DNA of 64,000 bases from Ruegeria profundi (GCF_001507545.1 NZ_LQBP01000010.1:62001-126000), one strand, 5' to 3'. Counted from the first letter of the stretch, positions 48,484-57,854 are shown. Numbers and translations are program-made. Notes: generated by a model not told the origin, from the letters alone.

Positions 48484-48933
48484 TTAGAACTTCAGAATGA
48501 CCGCCAGAACGATGAAAACCATCAAAACGGTCGGGACCTCGTTCATCATGCGATACTGCCGCCCAGTGAGCTTATTTCGCCCCTCTAAGAAGTCCTTGCG
48601 CCGCGCGATCAGCCAGTGATGAAACCATGTCATCGCAATCACGGCTGCGCCTTTGACCCAGGGCCATGCAAAATCCCATCCCACGATTCCCGGTGTCACG
48701 ACCATGATCACCCCGCAAACCCAGGCAACGATCATTGCAGGGCTCATGATCACGCGCAGCAGTTTTTCTTCCATTTCAAAGAAAATGGTTTCTGCGCCGT
48801 CGACGGCCTGTGCTTTTTCGACGTGATAAACAAACAGCCGGGGTAAGTAGAACAAGCCTGCCATCCAGGCGATGACAGCCATGATGTGTAACGCCTTCAC
48901 CCACGGGTAAAATGTGAAAAGCAGATCAGTCAT
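48484..48933 (-). CDS. hemJ: Protoporphyrinogen oxidase HemJ (UPF0093)
   Basis: 149-residue membrane protein with four hydrophobic helices (about 10-30, 58-78, 88-105, 130-147). ALHIMAVIAWMAGLFYLPRLFVYH at the start and LARR-like DFLEGRNKLTGRQYRMMNEVP fit the HemJ family, which oxidises protoporphyrinogen IX in bacteria lacking HemG/HemY. It is the first gene left of the proposed oriC. In Caulobacter hemE occupies this border; hemE is not in this window. Confidence 0.88.
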   Translation of the reverse strand: MTDLLFTFYPWVKALHIMAVIAWMAGLFYLPRLFVYHVEKAQAVDGAETIFFEMEEKLLRVIMSPAMIVAWVCGVIMVVTPGIVGWDFAWPWVKGAAVIAMTWFHHWLIARRKDFLEGRNKLTGRQYRMMNEVPTVLMVFIVLAVILKF

Positions 48934-49019
48934 TCCGGCTCCGGCCGTTGTTGGAAACTTTCCCTAATCAAAAAATAAGAAAAGAAAAAGGAAGATGGTT
49001 TTGTAGGCTGAACAAAATC

Positions 49020-49028
49020 CGTGGATTA
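49020..49028 (-). promoter_or_regulatory. DnaA-box-like site (7/9)
   Basis: TAATCCACG on the minus strand, next to the T-rich run at 49028-49035. A weak match that gains support only from its place in the proposed origin. Confidence 0.4.
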
Positions 49029-49044
49029 TTTTTTTACACATATG

Positions 49045-49053
49045 TTTTCCACA
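49045..49053 (+). promoter_or_regulatory. DnaA-box-like site (8/9)
   Basis: TTTTCCACA, one mismatch to TTATCCACA. It is the left part of an imperfect inverted repeat TCCAC-AC-GTGGA. Confidence 0.6.
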
Positions 49054-49148
49054 CGTGGACAGATTTCAGTTTTCCCTGGCTGATTCTGTGGGTTCAAAAA
49101 AATAGCCATATAAAACAATCGGTTAAAATCACTCTATGAGTATTGATT

Positions 49149-49157
49149 TGAGGATAA
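49149..49157 (-). promoter_or_regulatory. DnaA-box-like site (8/9)
   Basis: TTATCCTCA on the minus strand, one mismatch to TTATCCACA, in the middle of the proposed origin. Confidence 0.55.
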
Positions 49158-49329
49158 CTCTTTGGGTAAGTCGGGACTACACGATAATCCAAGCCTTGAA
49201 ACTTATCCTTGTCCCAGATGGACAGCGTTCGGGCGACTCAGGGAAGTTTTGCGCGAAATTCCCGGGGTTGCGTGTCAATCTGAAAACCATACAAACCGTT
49301 CAAGAAGCTTCAACGACTTGCACACGGGG

Positions 49330-49338
49330 TTTTCCACA
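49330..49338 (+). promoter_or_regulatory. DnaA-box-like site (8/9) abutting maf start
   Basis: TTTTCCACA whose last base is the A of the maf ATG. DnaA bound here would cover the maf ribosome-binding region. Confidence 0.55.
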
Positions 49339-49937
49339 TGTTTGTCCCCTTCATTCTGGCCTCGGGCTCATCTATTCGCGCAAAGCTGCTGGAGAATGCA
49401 GGCGTGCCGTTCTCTGTTCAGGTTGCACGCGTGGACGAAGAGACTGTGAAACGAGCGCTATTGGCGGAAAAGGCACCGCCCCGCGATATCGCCGATGCAT
49501 TGGCCGAAATGAAAGCGCGCAAGATCAGCGAAAAAACCCCCGGAGCGATGGTTCTGGGCTGTGATCAAGTCCTTGATTTCGAAGGACAGTTATTGTCGAA
49601 ACCGGCAACGCCCGAAGACGCGCTGGCTCAGCTTAAGGCGATGCGCGGCAAATGGCATATGCTGTTGTCGGCCGCAGTTATATATCAGGATGGTCAGCCG
49701 CTTTGGCGTCATGTGGGGCAGGTACGTTTGCGCATGCGGATGAGTTCAGACGCATATCTGCGCGGCTATATTGATCGCAACTGGGACAGTATCCAGCATG
49801 CCGTGGGGGGGTACAAACTGGAAGAGGAAGGCGTCCGGTTGTTCGCAACCATTGACGGCGACTATTTTAATGTCTTGGGTATGCCCCTATTGGAACTGCT
49901 TAATTATTTGAGTGTTAAAGGGGTGATTGATCAATGA
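49338..49937 (+). CDS. maf: Maf-like nucleotide pyrophosphatase
   Basis: 199 residues. Maf proteins hydrolyse modified or canonical NTPs. The N-terminal loop is [16 protein letters not shown], where most Maf have Sx[20 protein letters not shown] holds the catalytic Asp, as in the YceF/7-methyl-GTP type. First gene on the right of the origin; overlaps aroE by 4 nt. Confidence 0.9.
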   Translation: MFVPFILASGSSIRAKLLENAGVPFSVQVARVDEETVKRALLAEKAPPRDIADALAEMKARKISEKTPGAMVLGCDQVLDFEGQLLSKPATPEDALAQLKAMRGKWHMLLSAAVIYQDGQPLWRHVGQVRLRMRMSSDAYLRGYIDRNWDSIQHAVGGYKLEEEGVRLFATIDGDYFNVLGMPLLELLNYLSVKGVIDQ

Positions 49938-50767
49938 CGCAGCACAGAATTCCGTTGGCCGGGGTGATTGGGCACCCGATTGCGCATTCGAAATCGCCGC
50001 AGCTCCATGGGCACTGGCTTAAGAAATATGGGCTGGCCGGGCACTATGTCCCCATGGATGTCGCACCTGATGACTTGGGTGTGGTGCTTCGGTCCCTGCC
50101 AAAAGCTGGGTTTGTCGGGGCGAATGTCACCGTCCCTCATAAAGAGACGGCTTTGCGCCTGGCGGATTTCGTCTCCAAGCGCGCCAAGCTGATCGGTGCT
50201 GCAAATACCTTGTTTTTTGGGGAAGACGGCAAGATCTATGCCGACAATACCGACGGCTATGGTTTTATGCAGAATCTTCGCGATGGTGCGCCGGATTGGT
50301 CACCCTCAGATGGCCCTGCGGTGGTGTTTGGGGCTGGTGGTGCATCGCGCGCGGTATTGCAGGGCTTGCTTGAAGCTGGCGTGCCTAAGATCATGCTGAC
50401 CAACCGTACCCAGGCCAGAGCTGATCAGCTGAAAGAAGAATTTGGCGACCGCATAACTGTTGTTGACTGGATTCAGGCCGGCAATGTCATTGAAGAGGCC
50501 GAGCTGGTGGTGAACACGACCTCTTTGGGGATGCAAGGGCAGCCGGAACTTCGGGTGCCTTTGGACGGGCTGCAACCGGGTGCCGTTGTGACAGACTTGG
50601 TTTACGCTCCTTTGAAAACAAAACTGCTCCAAACAGCAGAAGACGCTGGCTGCACCACCGTCGACGGGTTGGGTATGCTGCTGTATCAAGCCGTACCCGG
50701 TTTCGAACGCTGGTTCGGCACTCGACCTGAGGTGACGGATGACCTGCGCGCGGCGGTTTTGGGATGA
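49934..50767 (+). CDS. aroE: Shikimate dehydrogenase
   Basis: NADPH reduction of 3-dehydroshikimate in aromatic amino acid synthesis. 277 residues: [20 protein letters not shown] at 10-29, catalytic Lys-Asp in NVTVPHKE and NTDGYGF, NADP loop [11 protein letters not shown] near 133. Overlaps maf and coaE by 4 nt each. Confidence 0.96.
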   Translation: MTQHRIPLAGVIGHPIAHSKSPQLHGHWLKKYGLAGHYVPMDVAPDDLGVVLRSLPKAGFVGANVTVPHKETALRLADFVSKRAKLIGAANTLFFGEDGKIYADNTDGYGFMQNLRDGAPDWSPSDGPAVVFGAGGASRAVLQGLLEAGVPKIMLTNRTQARADQLKEEFGDRITVVDWIQAGNVIEEAELVVNTTSLGMQGQPELRVPLDGLQPGAVVTDLVYAPLKTKLLQTAEDAGCTTVDGLGMLLYQAVPGFERWFGTRPEVTDDLRAAVLG

Positions 50768-51357
50768 GTTTTGCGCTTGGCCTAACTGGTTCGATCGGTA
50801 TGGGCAAAAGCACAACAGCCCAGATGTTCGTAGATGAAGGTTGCGCGCTGTGGGATGCGGATGCGGCTGTACACAGGCTCTATTCAATGGGAGGAGCGGC
50901 TGTTGAGCCCATGAGGGCCGCGTTTCCGGAGGCAATTATAGATGGCGCTGTAAACCGTGATGCCTTGAAAGGAATTATCGAACGGAACCCCGACGCATTG
51001 AAAACGATTGAGGCCATCGTTCACCCGCTTGTGGCCATGGACCGGGCCGCTTTCCGCAGGCAAGCAGCCGCAGATATATTGGTTTTCGACATTCCCCTTC
51101 TCTTTGAAACGGGCGGAGACGCGGCGATGGACGCGGTGGCCTGTGTTTCAATTCCTGCCGACGAACAAAAACGCCGCGTTATGGCACGCGGAACGATGAC
51201 CGAGGCGCAGTTCGAACAGATTCGCGCCAAGCAAATGCCGAACGATGAAAAATGCGCGCGGGCGGACTATGTGATTGTGACCGATACACTGGACCATGCT
51301 CGCGCACAGGTGCAGGATATCGTCAGGCAGATACGGGCGGAAATTGCAGATGCGTGA
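50764..51357 (+). CDS. coaE: Dephospho-CoA kinase
   Basis: Last step of CoA synthesis. 197 residues: P-loop GLTGSIGMGKSTTA, DADAAVHRLY, and DIPLLFETGGDAAMDAV near 102. Overlaps dnaQ by 8 nt. Confidence 0.96.
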   Translation: MSFALGLTGSIGMGKSTTAQMFVDEGCALWDADAAVHRLYSMGGAAVEPMRAAFPEAIIDGAVNRDALKGIIERNPDALKTIEAIVHPLVAMDRAAFRRQAAADILVFDIPLLFETGGDAAMDAVACVSIPADEQKRRVMARGTMTEAQFEQIRAKQMPNDEKCARADYVIVTDTLDHARAQVQDIVRQIRAEIADA

Positions 51358-52072
51358 GATCGTACTTGATACCGAAACAACAGGGTTCGATCCCGAAAGT
51401 GGTGACCGGATTGTAGAAATCGGCGCGGTTGAGCTTTGGAACCATGTGGCGACGGGTGAAACATACCACGTCTACATAAATCCCGAACGCTCAATGCCCG
51501 AAGAGGCGTTTGGTGTGCACGGCATTGGACCTGACCTGTTGGAGAATCCGCGCCCGCCGGAAAAAGGTGAGGTCACGCTGAAAGATAAGCCAGTTTTTGC
51601 GAAAGTTGGGCAGGGATTCCGTGACTTCGTCGGTGATGCCAAGCTGGTGATCCATAACGCGTCCTTCGACATGAAGTTCCTGAACGCTGAGCTTAGATGG
51701 ATGGGTCTACCGCTAATCCCGATGGATCAGGCGCTGGACACATTGGCAATTGCGCGCAAACGATTTCCAGGGTCGCCAGCTTCACTTGATGCATTGTGCC
51801 GGCGGTTCAGTATCGACAATTCGAACCGGGTGCTGCACGGGGCGCTGCTTGACTCGGAAATTCTGGCCGAGGTGTATCTGGAACTGATCGGCGGACGACA
51901 ACCGGATTTTGGGCTGTCCACCACCGTTTCGTCCATTTCCGGCAGTCAAGAGGAATGGCGCCCGACACCTCGCCCGACCCCTTTGGCGTCAAAAATCACC
52001 GAAGAAGAACGTGCCGCGCACGACGCTTTTGTTCAGAAACTGGGCGAAAACGCCTTGTGGACCCGCGCCTGA
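51350..52072 (+). CDS. dnaQ: DNA polymerase III epsilon subunit (proofreading exonuclease)
   Basis: 240 residues from ATG 51350, within the coaE end; the frame extends upstream but the family starts at MREIVLDTETTG. DEDDh exonuclease: D7 and E9 in LDTETTG, EIGAVEL, HNASFDMKF, and the C-terminal His-Asp in HGALLDSEILA. Its place next to oriC is conserved in alphaproteobacteria. Confidence 0.96.
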   Translation: MREIVLDTETTGFDPESGDRIVEIGAVELWNHVATGETYHVYINPERSMPEEAFGVHGIGPDLLENPRPPEKGEVTLKDKPVFAKVGQGFRDFVGDAKLVIHNASFDMKFLNAELRWMGLPLIPMDQALDTLAIARKRFPGSPASLDALCRRFSIDNSNRVLHGALLDSEILAEVYLELIGGRQPDFGLSTTVSSISGSQEEWRPTPRPTPLASKITEEERAAHDAFVQKLGENALWTRA

Positions 52073-52099
52073 GGCTTTCCGCGACGCGGGTCAAACCAT

Positions 52100-52597
52100 T
52101 CAGGCTTCGGTTTTTTGTGCTTCGGCCTGACGGCGCATCAACTCGTTGCGATACAGCGCAACAAAATCGATATTGTCCAGGTTTACCGGCGGGTAGCCAC
52201 CGTCACGAGTGATGTCGCTGACTATGCGGCGCAGGAACGGGAACAACATGCGGGGGCATTCGATCAGAAGGAACGGGTGGAGTTGGTCTTCGGCAACACC
52301 TTCTACGTGGAACAAACCGCAATAGTCGATTTCGCAAAGAAAGAGGATATCCTCCAATCCCTTGGCTTTCGACTTGAGGTTCAGCTTGATCGCGACTTCG
52401 TACTGATGTTCAGCCGATCGTTTTTTTGCGTCGAGGTTGACCTGAACCGCAATCTCGGGCTGTACGTCACCGGACACACCCTTTTGTGCCATAACGTTTT
52501 CAAAGGACATATCGCGGATGAATTGTCCCAGAACGCGCATCTGAACCTGGGGGGCAGCTTGGGCTGCAGTGTTTTCCGCAGCTTTTTCTTCGGCCAT
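52100..52597 (-). CDS. secB: Protein-export chaperone SecB
   Basis: Holds preproteins for SecA. 165 residues from ATG 52597, with TTGGAG upstream; the longer frame to 52636 adds unconserved residues. VLGQFIRDMSFENV and LLIECPRMLFPFLRRIVSDITRDGGYPPV are typical SecB blocks. Convergent with dnaQ. Confidence 0.96.
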   Translation of the reverse strand: MAEEKAAENTAAQAAPQVQMRVLGQFIRDMSFENVMAQKGVSGDVQPEIAVQVNLDAKKRSAEHQYEVAIKLNLKSKAKGLEDILFLCEIDYCGLFHVEGVAEDQLHPFLLIECPRMLFPFLRRIVSDITRDGGYPPVNLDNIDFVALYRNELMRRQAEAQKTEA

Positions 52598-52651
52598 GGA
52601 TCTACTCCAAAAATGTAATTTGCCACTGCTTAGCAAGTTGGGCGCGGCACC

Positions 52652-53152
52652 TCAATGCCGGTGCGGGCCCTCTACCCATTTCGACGGCTTCGAAGGTTCC
52701 TGGCGCGACCTTACCTCCGTAAACTCACCATCTATCACATCGCCCTGATCGGACCCCGAAGATCCGGGTCGCGATTGTGGACCGGGACCCATCTGAAACT
52801 GCGTGATAGTCACTTTGGACCGCAAGTAACGGAAAACAGACAATCGTACCGCGGGAACAAGCAGTGCAAATCCAACCGCATCCGTGAAAAACCCGGGCGT
52901 CAGCAGCAGAACACCCGACAACAGGATCATCGCCCCATGGGCCAGCGGTTCAGTCGGGTCGTCCAGTTCAGCAAAGGAACGCTGTAGATTGGCCAATGCC
53001 ATGCGACCTTGTGTCCTGACCAAAATGGTGCCCATCACGGCTGTAAGAACTACAATCGCCAAGGTTGGCCACAGGCCGATCAGACCACCGACCTGGATGA
53101 ACAGGGCGATTTCGATAATCGGAACCAATAAAAATGCCAAGAACAGGTACAT
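52652..53152 (-). CDS. fxsA: FxsA family membrane protein
   Basis: 166 residues. Three or four helices: 1-20, 23-45, 75-105. PIIEIALFIQVGG and GVLLLTPGFFTDAVGFALLVP mark the FxsA family, named for suppressing phage T7 exclusion in E. coli; the native role is unknown. The C-terminal third is polar. Lies 55 bp upstream of secB on the same strand. Confidence 0.9.
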   Translation of the reverse strand: MYLFLAFLLVPIIEIALFIQVGGLIGLWPTLAIVVLTAVMGTILVRTQGRMALANLQRSFAELDDPTEPLAHGAMILLSGVLLLTPGFFTDAVGFALLVPAVRLSVFRYLRSKVTITQFQMGPGPQSRPGSSGSDQGDVIDGEFTEVRSRQEPSKPSKWVEGPHRH

Positions 53153-53259
53153 CTGCGCTATCCTATACTAGAGGTCGGGCGGTGGACTTGCCACGAACTG
53201 TCACCTACATAATGGCAAGAGGCTGCGCATACAAAGCCGCGGCCTGAAAAGAGGATGAA

Positions 53260-53919
53260 ATGAACGAACCGATGATCCAGTTGCTGGTCCTTGCCGGAAT
53301 TGCCGTTTTCCTGATCCTACGTCTGAGAAGTGTGCTGGGCACGCGTGAGGGTTTTGAAAAGCCCCCTGTGCAACAACAACCAGAAACACACAAGGCCCGT
53401 AGCGGGTTCGAGGTGATCGAAGGCGGCCCGGATCACGACATTACCGACCATGTCGCCGAGGACAGCGAACAGGCACAAACCCTTGCCGCGATGAAGCGGA
53501 TTGAGCCGAGTTTTTCGGTAAGCGAATTTGTGCAGGGCGCGCGCGGCGCGTATGAAATGATCGTCATGGGGTTTGAAAAAGGAAACCTGGACGAAATACA
53601 GCCTTTCCTTTCCGAAGAGGTTTTCGAAACATTTGTATCCGTCGTCGCCGCCCGCGAAGATCAGGGTCTGACGATCGAGGCTGAATTCATCGGTGTCCGT
53701 GAAACCACGCTGGCTGATGTGTCTTTCGACAAGGATACCAACCAGGCCGAAATAACGATGAAATTCGTGGCCGAGCTGACCTCGGTCGTGCGGGATCGCG
53801 GCGGTGATATCATCGAAGGCAGTCCAAACACGGTCAAACGCCAGAAAGACAGCTGGACCTTTGCGCGCGTGATGGGCTCGGACGATCCGAACTGGCTGCT
53901 TGTTGCAACGGACGCATGA
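53260..53919 (+). CDS. Tim44/TimA-like domain protein
   Basis: 219 residues: one N-terminal membrane helix (about 6-22), a polar linker, and a Tim44-like domain from about 80 (FSVSEFVQGARGAYEMIVMGFEKG). Bacterial members (TimA) are inner-membrane proteins with unclear roles, perhaps in protein targeting; the neighbouring secB is in line with that. Overlaps mltA by 4 nt. Confidence 0.85.
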   Translation: MNEPMIQLLVLAGIAVFLILRLRSVLGTREGFEKPPVQQQPETHKARSGFEVIEGGPDHDITDHVAEDSEQAQTLAAMKRIEPSFSVSEFVQGARGAYEMIVMGFEKGNLDEIQPFLSEEVFETFVSVVAAREDQGLTIEAEFIGVRETTLADVSFDKDTNQAEITMKFVAELTSVVRDRGGDIIEGSPNTVKRQKDSWTFARVMGSDDPNWLLVATDA

Positions 53920-54956
53920 TTGTCAAACTCCGGTCGCTCTTTCTTGTGGGCGCGATGACCGCCGCAAGCGCCGCCGGGGGCGAGACGACACGATCCATAC
54001 TGTCGTTTAATGAGCTGGAAGGCTGGGCCGCTGACGATCATGGGGCGGCCCTTTCGGTTTTTCTGAATACCTGTAGTGATTTGAATGATCCGGACTGGCG
54101 CGCCCTGTGCGGCGTTGCCCGCACATATGAGGCTGATGCCGCGCGATCGTTCTTTGAGTTGTTTTTTCGTCCCGTTCTGGTCGAAGATGGTCAGGATGCC
54201 TTGTTCACGGGGTATTTCGAACCCGAATTGCAGGGGTCGCGGACCCGAACGGATCGCTTCAAATACCCAATCTACAAGATGCCCCCCGAAGCCCGATCTG
54301 ATGGGCCGTGGCTGAGCCGCCGGGAAATCCTGAGTGGTGATGCAATGGCAGGCCGGGGTTTGGAAATCGCCTGGGTTGACGACCCGGTGGAATTGTTTTT
54401 TTTACAGATCCAAGGTTCGGGGCGAATCCGTTTACCAGATGGAAGCACCTTGCGCGTGGGCTATGGCGGGGCAAATGGGCATCCCTATCGCTCAATCGGT
54501 GCAGAGTTGATACGGCAGGGTCTACTGGGCGCGCATGAGGTCAGCGCCCAGATGATCCGTGCCTGGGTGCGCAAAAACCCCGAAGCAGGGGCAGAATTGC
54601 TGTTTCACAACCCCTCCTATGTGTTTTTTCGCGAAGTGACACGGGTCGCGCCGGAACTCGGGCCTTTGGGGGCGATGAATCGGTCCGTCACGAAAATGCG
54701 CAGCATTGCCGCCGACCCGACTTACACGCCGCTTGGTGCTCCGGTGTGGATCGAAAAGGACGGTAAAACGCCGATGCGTCGATTGATGATCGCGCAGGAC
54801 ACTGGTGCAGCGATCAAAGGGGCGCAGCGGGCGGATATCTTCTTTGGTACTGGCGACGCTGCCGGGCAGGCGGCCGGGCACTTAAAAGACCCGGGCCGGA
54901 TGGTCCTGTTGCTGCCGATCCAGCGGGCCTATGCCCTAATCCCGGATGAATACTGA
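53916..54956 (+). CDS. mltA: Membrane-bound lytic murein transglycosylase A
   Basis: 346 residues with an N-terminal signal (LRSLFLVGAMTAASAAGG, no lipobox Cys seen). MltA domain has TGYFEPELQGSR, QIQGSGRIRLPDG and YRSIG; the 3D domain ends with RLMIAQDTGAAIKGAQRADIFFG, containing the catalytic Asp. Cleaves glycan strands to anhydro products. Stop overlaps the smr start by one base. Confidence 0.93.
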   Translation: MIVKLRSLFLVGAMTAASAAGGETTRSILSFNELEGWAADDHGAALSVFLNTCSDLNDPDWRALCGVARTYEADAARSFFELFFRPVLVEDGQDALFTGYFEPELQGSRTRTDRFKYPIYKMPPEARSDGPWLSRREILSGDAMAGRGLEIAWVDDPVELFFLQIQGSGRIRLPDGSTLRVGYGGANGHPYRSIGAELIRQGLLGAHEVSAQMIRAWVRKNPEAGAELLFHNPSYVFFREVTRVAPELGPLGAMNRSVTKMRSIAADPTYTPLGAPVWIEKDGKTPMRRLMIAQDTGAAIKGAQRADIFFGTGDAAGQAAGHLKDPGRMVLLLPIQRAYALIPDEY

Positions 54957-55543
54957 TGACCCGGCGCAAACTGACCGAAGAAGAGATCGAGCTGTGGCGC
55001 AAGGTCACCAAACAGGCTGAACGTCTACACCCCGAGCTGCCGCAATCTGTGCATCCCACCACGTTACCAAAACCAAAACCAACTAAAACACCACGGATGC
55101 GGCTTGAGGGTTTTGAGATAGGGCAGAATGTTCCGGTCAAACCACAGCACCACAGGTTGAAACCTTCGGTCACGGACAGCTTGTGGGCCAGCCCGGTGCA
55201 GATGGACACCAAGGCGTTTGGCCGGATGAAACGCGGCAAGCTGAAGCCGGAAGGTAAGCTGGACTTGCATGGTATGCGCGTTGACACCGCGCACCCTGCC
55301 CTGATCCGGTTCATTCTGACGGCGCAAGCGCAGGGCAAGCGTCTGGTTCTGGTGGTGACAGGCAAAGGCAAAGACCGCGACGAACCCGGCCCGATTCCAA
55401 CGCCGCGGGGCGTGCTACGCAATCAGGTTCCGCACTGGCTTTCTATTCCACCGCTGGCGCAGGCCGTATTGCAAGTTGCACCTGCCCATATCAGCCATGG
55501 TGGCGACGGCGCCTATTATGTCTATCTGCGCCGCAACCGCTAG
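54956..55543 (+). CDS. Smr/MutS2 C-terminal domain protein
   Basis: 195 residues. N-terminal polar region, then an Smr domain from about 95: LDLHGMRVDTA and VVTGKGKDRDEPG (the LDxHG and TGxG motifs). Smr domains cut branched DNA or RNA; target unknown. End of the rightward Tim44-mltA-smr operon; ends overlap the MFS gene by 4 nt. Confidence 0.9.
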   Translation: MTRRKLTEEEIELWRKVTKQAERLHPELPQSVHPTTLPKPKPTKTPRMRLEGFEIGQNVPVKPQHHRLKPSVTDSLWASPVQMDTKAFGRMKRGKLKPEGKLDLHGMRVDTAHPALIRFILTAQAQGKRLVLVVTGKGKDRDEPGPIPTPRGVLRNQVPHWLSIPPLAQAVLQVAPAHISHGGDGAYYVYLRRNR

Positions 55544-56760
55544 ACCTCGGCCCGGGCGCGGCGGATACCTATCCAGACCAGACCACAGACAACAACAAAA
55601 AACCCCGAAATCCACAGGAACTGCGTGCCAAGCGAAACATGGTAATCGATCAGGATACCGGTCAGCGCCGGGCCTATGGCTGACCCCAGCACCATGACTG
55701 CCGTCGCAAGGGCTTTGATCGCGCCAATGTGGCGGGTGCCGTAGAACTCGGCCCAAAAGGCGCTGGGCAATGTGCTATGCGCACCGACGGTAAGCGCCAG
55801 AAAGATCAGACCGATCAACGCGCCGCTGATGGTATCAGCAACCGACAGACAAGCGAAACCAACGGCCATCGGCAATTGATAGAAGGGCATCATCCGCGCA
55901 GTCCCCCACTTGTCCAGCGCCCATCCGGCGATAAACATCGATAGGATTGCCACTCCGGTAAATACCGGAAACAGGGCGACCAATTGGATATGCGGCCAAT
56001 TCTTGACCTGTGCCAAATGCACCTGGTGAAAGAAAAACGCGGTGATGAAAGCCGATGGCGCAAGGATTGACGGTGCTATGAACCAGAACAAGGGATTCAA
56101 CAGCGCTTCGCGCCGGGTCCAATGACGATCTCGCATGCCGGTTGCAGTGTGTTCTGCCGAAAGACTTTGGGGGGTGCGTTCCTTACGCAGCAGCCTTATC
56201 AAAAGCGGGATGCCCAAAAGCGTTATTCCTGCTGCCACCACCCATAACAGACGCCAATCAACCAGCGCCATAGCGGCGACAAAAACCACCGGCAGCAGCG
56301 ATTCCCCAATCGCATACCCCAGTGACGCGATTGACAAAGCCTTACCGCGCGTCGTGGTGAACCAGCGCGCCATGGCGACCTGTGCCAGATGAATGCTCAT
56401 CCCCTGCCCGAATAGCCGCAGCAGAAAGATCACAACCGGCAACAGGAAAAGCGCGGTGTTCATCGCCATTGCCAAAGTAGCAAATGCCAGACCGGTCAGC
56501 ACGACCGGCCCAAGGTTGCGAACGCGAAATATGTCCGTCAGACTTCCGGCCCAGATCATCACAATGGCGGATACGGTCGTGCCCAATGAATAAAGCCCGC
56601 CCCAAGCCCCGTGGCTTAACCCATAGGCCTCGCGTATCTCACCGGCAAAGATCGAGATGAAAAAGGTCTGCCCAAAGCTGGACAGAAACGTCAAAAGCAC
56701 ACCGGCGCCTAGCCAAGTTGCGTTCTGGATCAGAAAGCCGCGCAGTTTTGACGAATTCAC
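55540..56760 (-). CDS. MFS transporter
   Basis: 406 residues with about twelve hydrophobic helices and the loop motif GSLTDIFRVRNLGP after helix 2. The sequence resembles monocarboxylate-type MFS permeases, but substrate is unknown. Its ATG overlaps the stop of the upstream hydrolase (ATGA), so the pair is co-translated. Confidence 0.85.
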   Translation of the reverse strand: MNSSKLRGFLIQNATWLGAGVLLTFLSSFGQTFFISIFAGEIREAYGLSHGAWGGLYSLGTTVSAIVMIWAGSLTDIFRVRNLGPVVLTGLAFATLAMAMNTALFLLPVVIFLLRLFGQGMSIHLAQVAMARWFTTTRGKALSIASLGYAIGESLLPVVFVAAMALVDWRLLWVVAAGITLLGIPLLIRLLRKERTPQSLSAEHTATGMRDRHWTRREALLNPLFWFIAPSILAPSAFITAFFFHQVHLAQVKNWPHIQLVALFPVFTGVAILSMFIAGWALDKWGTARMMPFYQLPMAVGFACLSVADTISGALIGLIFLALTVGAHSTLPSAFWAEFYGTRHIGAIKALATAVMVLGSAIGPALTGILIDYHVSLGTQFLWISGFFVVVCGLVWIGIRRARAEV

Positions 56761-57854
56761 GGATTAGACACCTGGGCCTGTCCCGTCTCTGTCAGGATGA
56801 TTTCAGTTGCGCCATCGGGATTTCGTTCATTGGGCGGAACCAGAATGTCGATGGGCCGTTCATCCGGCCCGAACGTATTGCTGACACGGCGAACCGAGCT
56901 GAGGATGGCCAGCAAAGCAGGTGACGTTGCCGCAACGAAATGCGAAGATTCAGCATCCCTGTTGAATGCGGTTGTGTCGATCACGTTGATCGGGAATTCC
57001 TCTAACATCCTGATCGAACTGATATTACCCAGTCTCTCACCCTCTGCTGTGCCCCGGAGGCGGGCGGAAACATTCAGAATCTTGTCCTTCTTGGAAACCA
57101 TGACAATGAAAGGATCAGGCGGAGTATTTATCCGTTCCATCTGCGACCGGAACAAATCCACATCCAGGTCCGGGGAAATCAGGATCACGCCTTCGATGTT
57201 TTTGTTGGCCCATCCTGGTTCCCGTAACTCGGCCTGGCGCATCATCTCCATCGTAAGGGCGCTGCCCATGGAATGCGCTACGACGATAACGCGCTTGACG
57301 CCAATGGATTTCAATTCTCGAATGGTTTGCTCCAAGCCATCGCGGGCGAACAGCATGCTATCCAGATCGTATGCATAACCAAAACCGGTCGCGCGACTGG
57401 GCCAGGAATAGACCAGTGTCGCGCCCGGAATACCAACATCATGAGTCAGTTGAGCCGCGCGGAAAATGGTTTCAGTCTGGGTGGAATTGTAGCCGTGAAC
57501 AAAGATCGTAACGTCGTCTTGCCCGCGCAAACGCTGCCGCAAACCCTGCGGTCCGCTCAAGTCAGTCTCGTTTGCAAGAACAAACTCCTTTTGCGGGTTC
57601 GGGTTCGCGTACGAAAACTTCAGGGTTCCCGGTGTATGCGTCGGTGGAATGGAAACCGTGGTTTCTAAAAAACGCAGTTTTTCAGCGCGTCTGAAACCGT
57701 AAGACCCATCAAGTTCACGCGCCCGTGTTGTGCTTGCAAACACTGTTTTTGGCGTTCCAACAGACGCGGCCGCAGGCACGATTTCAGTTACCGTCCTGTC
57801 AGCGCAGGCACCGAGGGAAAGCGAAAAAAATAAAATGATCAGATAGCGCATCAA
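56757..57854 (-). CDS. DUF900-type alpha/beta hydrolase lipoprotein
   Basis: 365 residues. Lipobox in MRYLIILFFSLSLGAC, so it is probably outer-membrane or periplasmic. Alpha/beta hydrolase: VHGYNSTQTET near 119 and nucleophile elbow AHSMG near 193; ISPDLDVD may hold the acid. Matches DUF900. Substrate unknown. Upstream partner of the MFS gene. Confidence 0.85.
   Translation of the reverse strand: MMRYLIILFFSLSLGACADRTVTEIVPAAASVGTPKTVFASTTRARELDGSYGFRRAEKLRFLETTVSIPPTHTPGTLKFSYANPNPQKEFVLANETDLSGPQGLRQRLRGQDDVTIFVHGYNSTQTETIFRAAQLTHDVGIPGATLVYSWPSRATGFGYAYDLDSMLFARDGLEQTIRELKSIGVKRVIVVAHSMGSALTMEMMRQAELREPGWANKNIEGVILISPDLDVDLFRSQMERINTPPDPFIVMVSKKDKILNVSARLRGTAEGERLGNISSIRMLEEFPINVIDTTAFNRDAESSHFVAATSPALLAILSSVRRVSNTFGPDERPIDILVPPNERNPDGATEIILTETGQAQVSNP

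Larger units (their letters stand above)
48934..49337. other. Putative chromosomal replication origin (oriC)
   Basis: A 404-bp non-coding gap between divergent hemJ and maf. Its left half is strongly AT-rich (A-run at 48970-48990, T-run at 49028-49035), a candidate unwinding region. DnaA-box-like 9-mers: TTTTCCACA at 49045 and 49330 (8/9 to TTATCCACA), TTATCCTCA on the minus strand at 49149 (8/9), TAATCCACG minus at 49020 and TTTTACACA at 49032 (7/9), plus TTATCCTTG at 49203. Two GANTC sites (49082, 49235) could be CcrM targets. Genes run outward on both sides and parAB is 6 kb away, matching the Caulobacter origin layout. Confidence 0.8.

Noticed and set aside
48948..49139. Short frame within the hemJ-maf gap
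   Set aside because: AT-rich, lysine/phenylalanine-rich translation with no ribosome site; it lies in the proposed origin.
52062..52117. 8-bp inverted repeat (GACCCGCG / CGCGGGTC) between dnaQ and secB
   Set aside because: The stem is long enough but has no T-tract on either strand and a large loop, so I do not call it a terminator.
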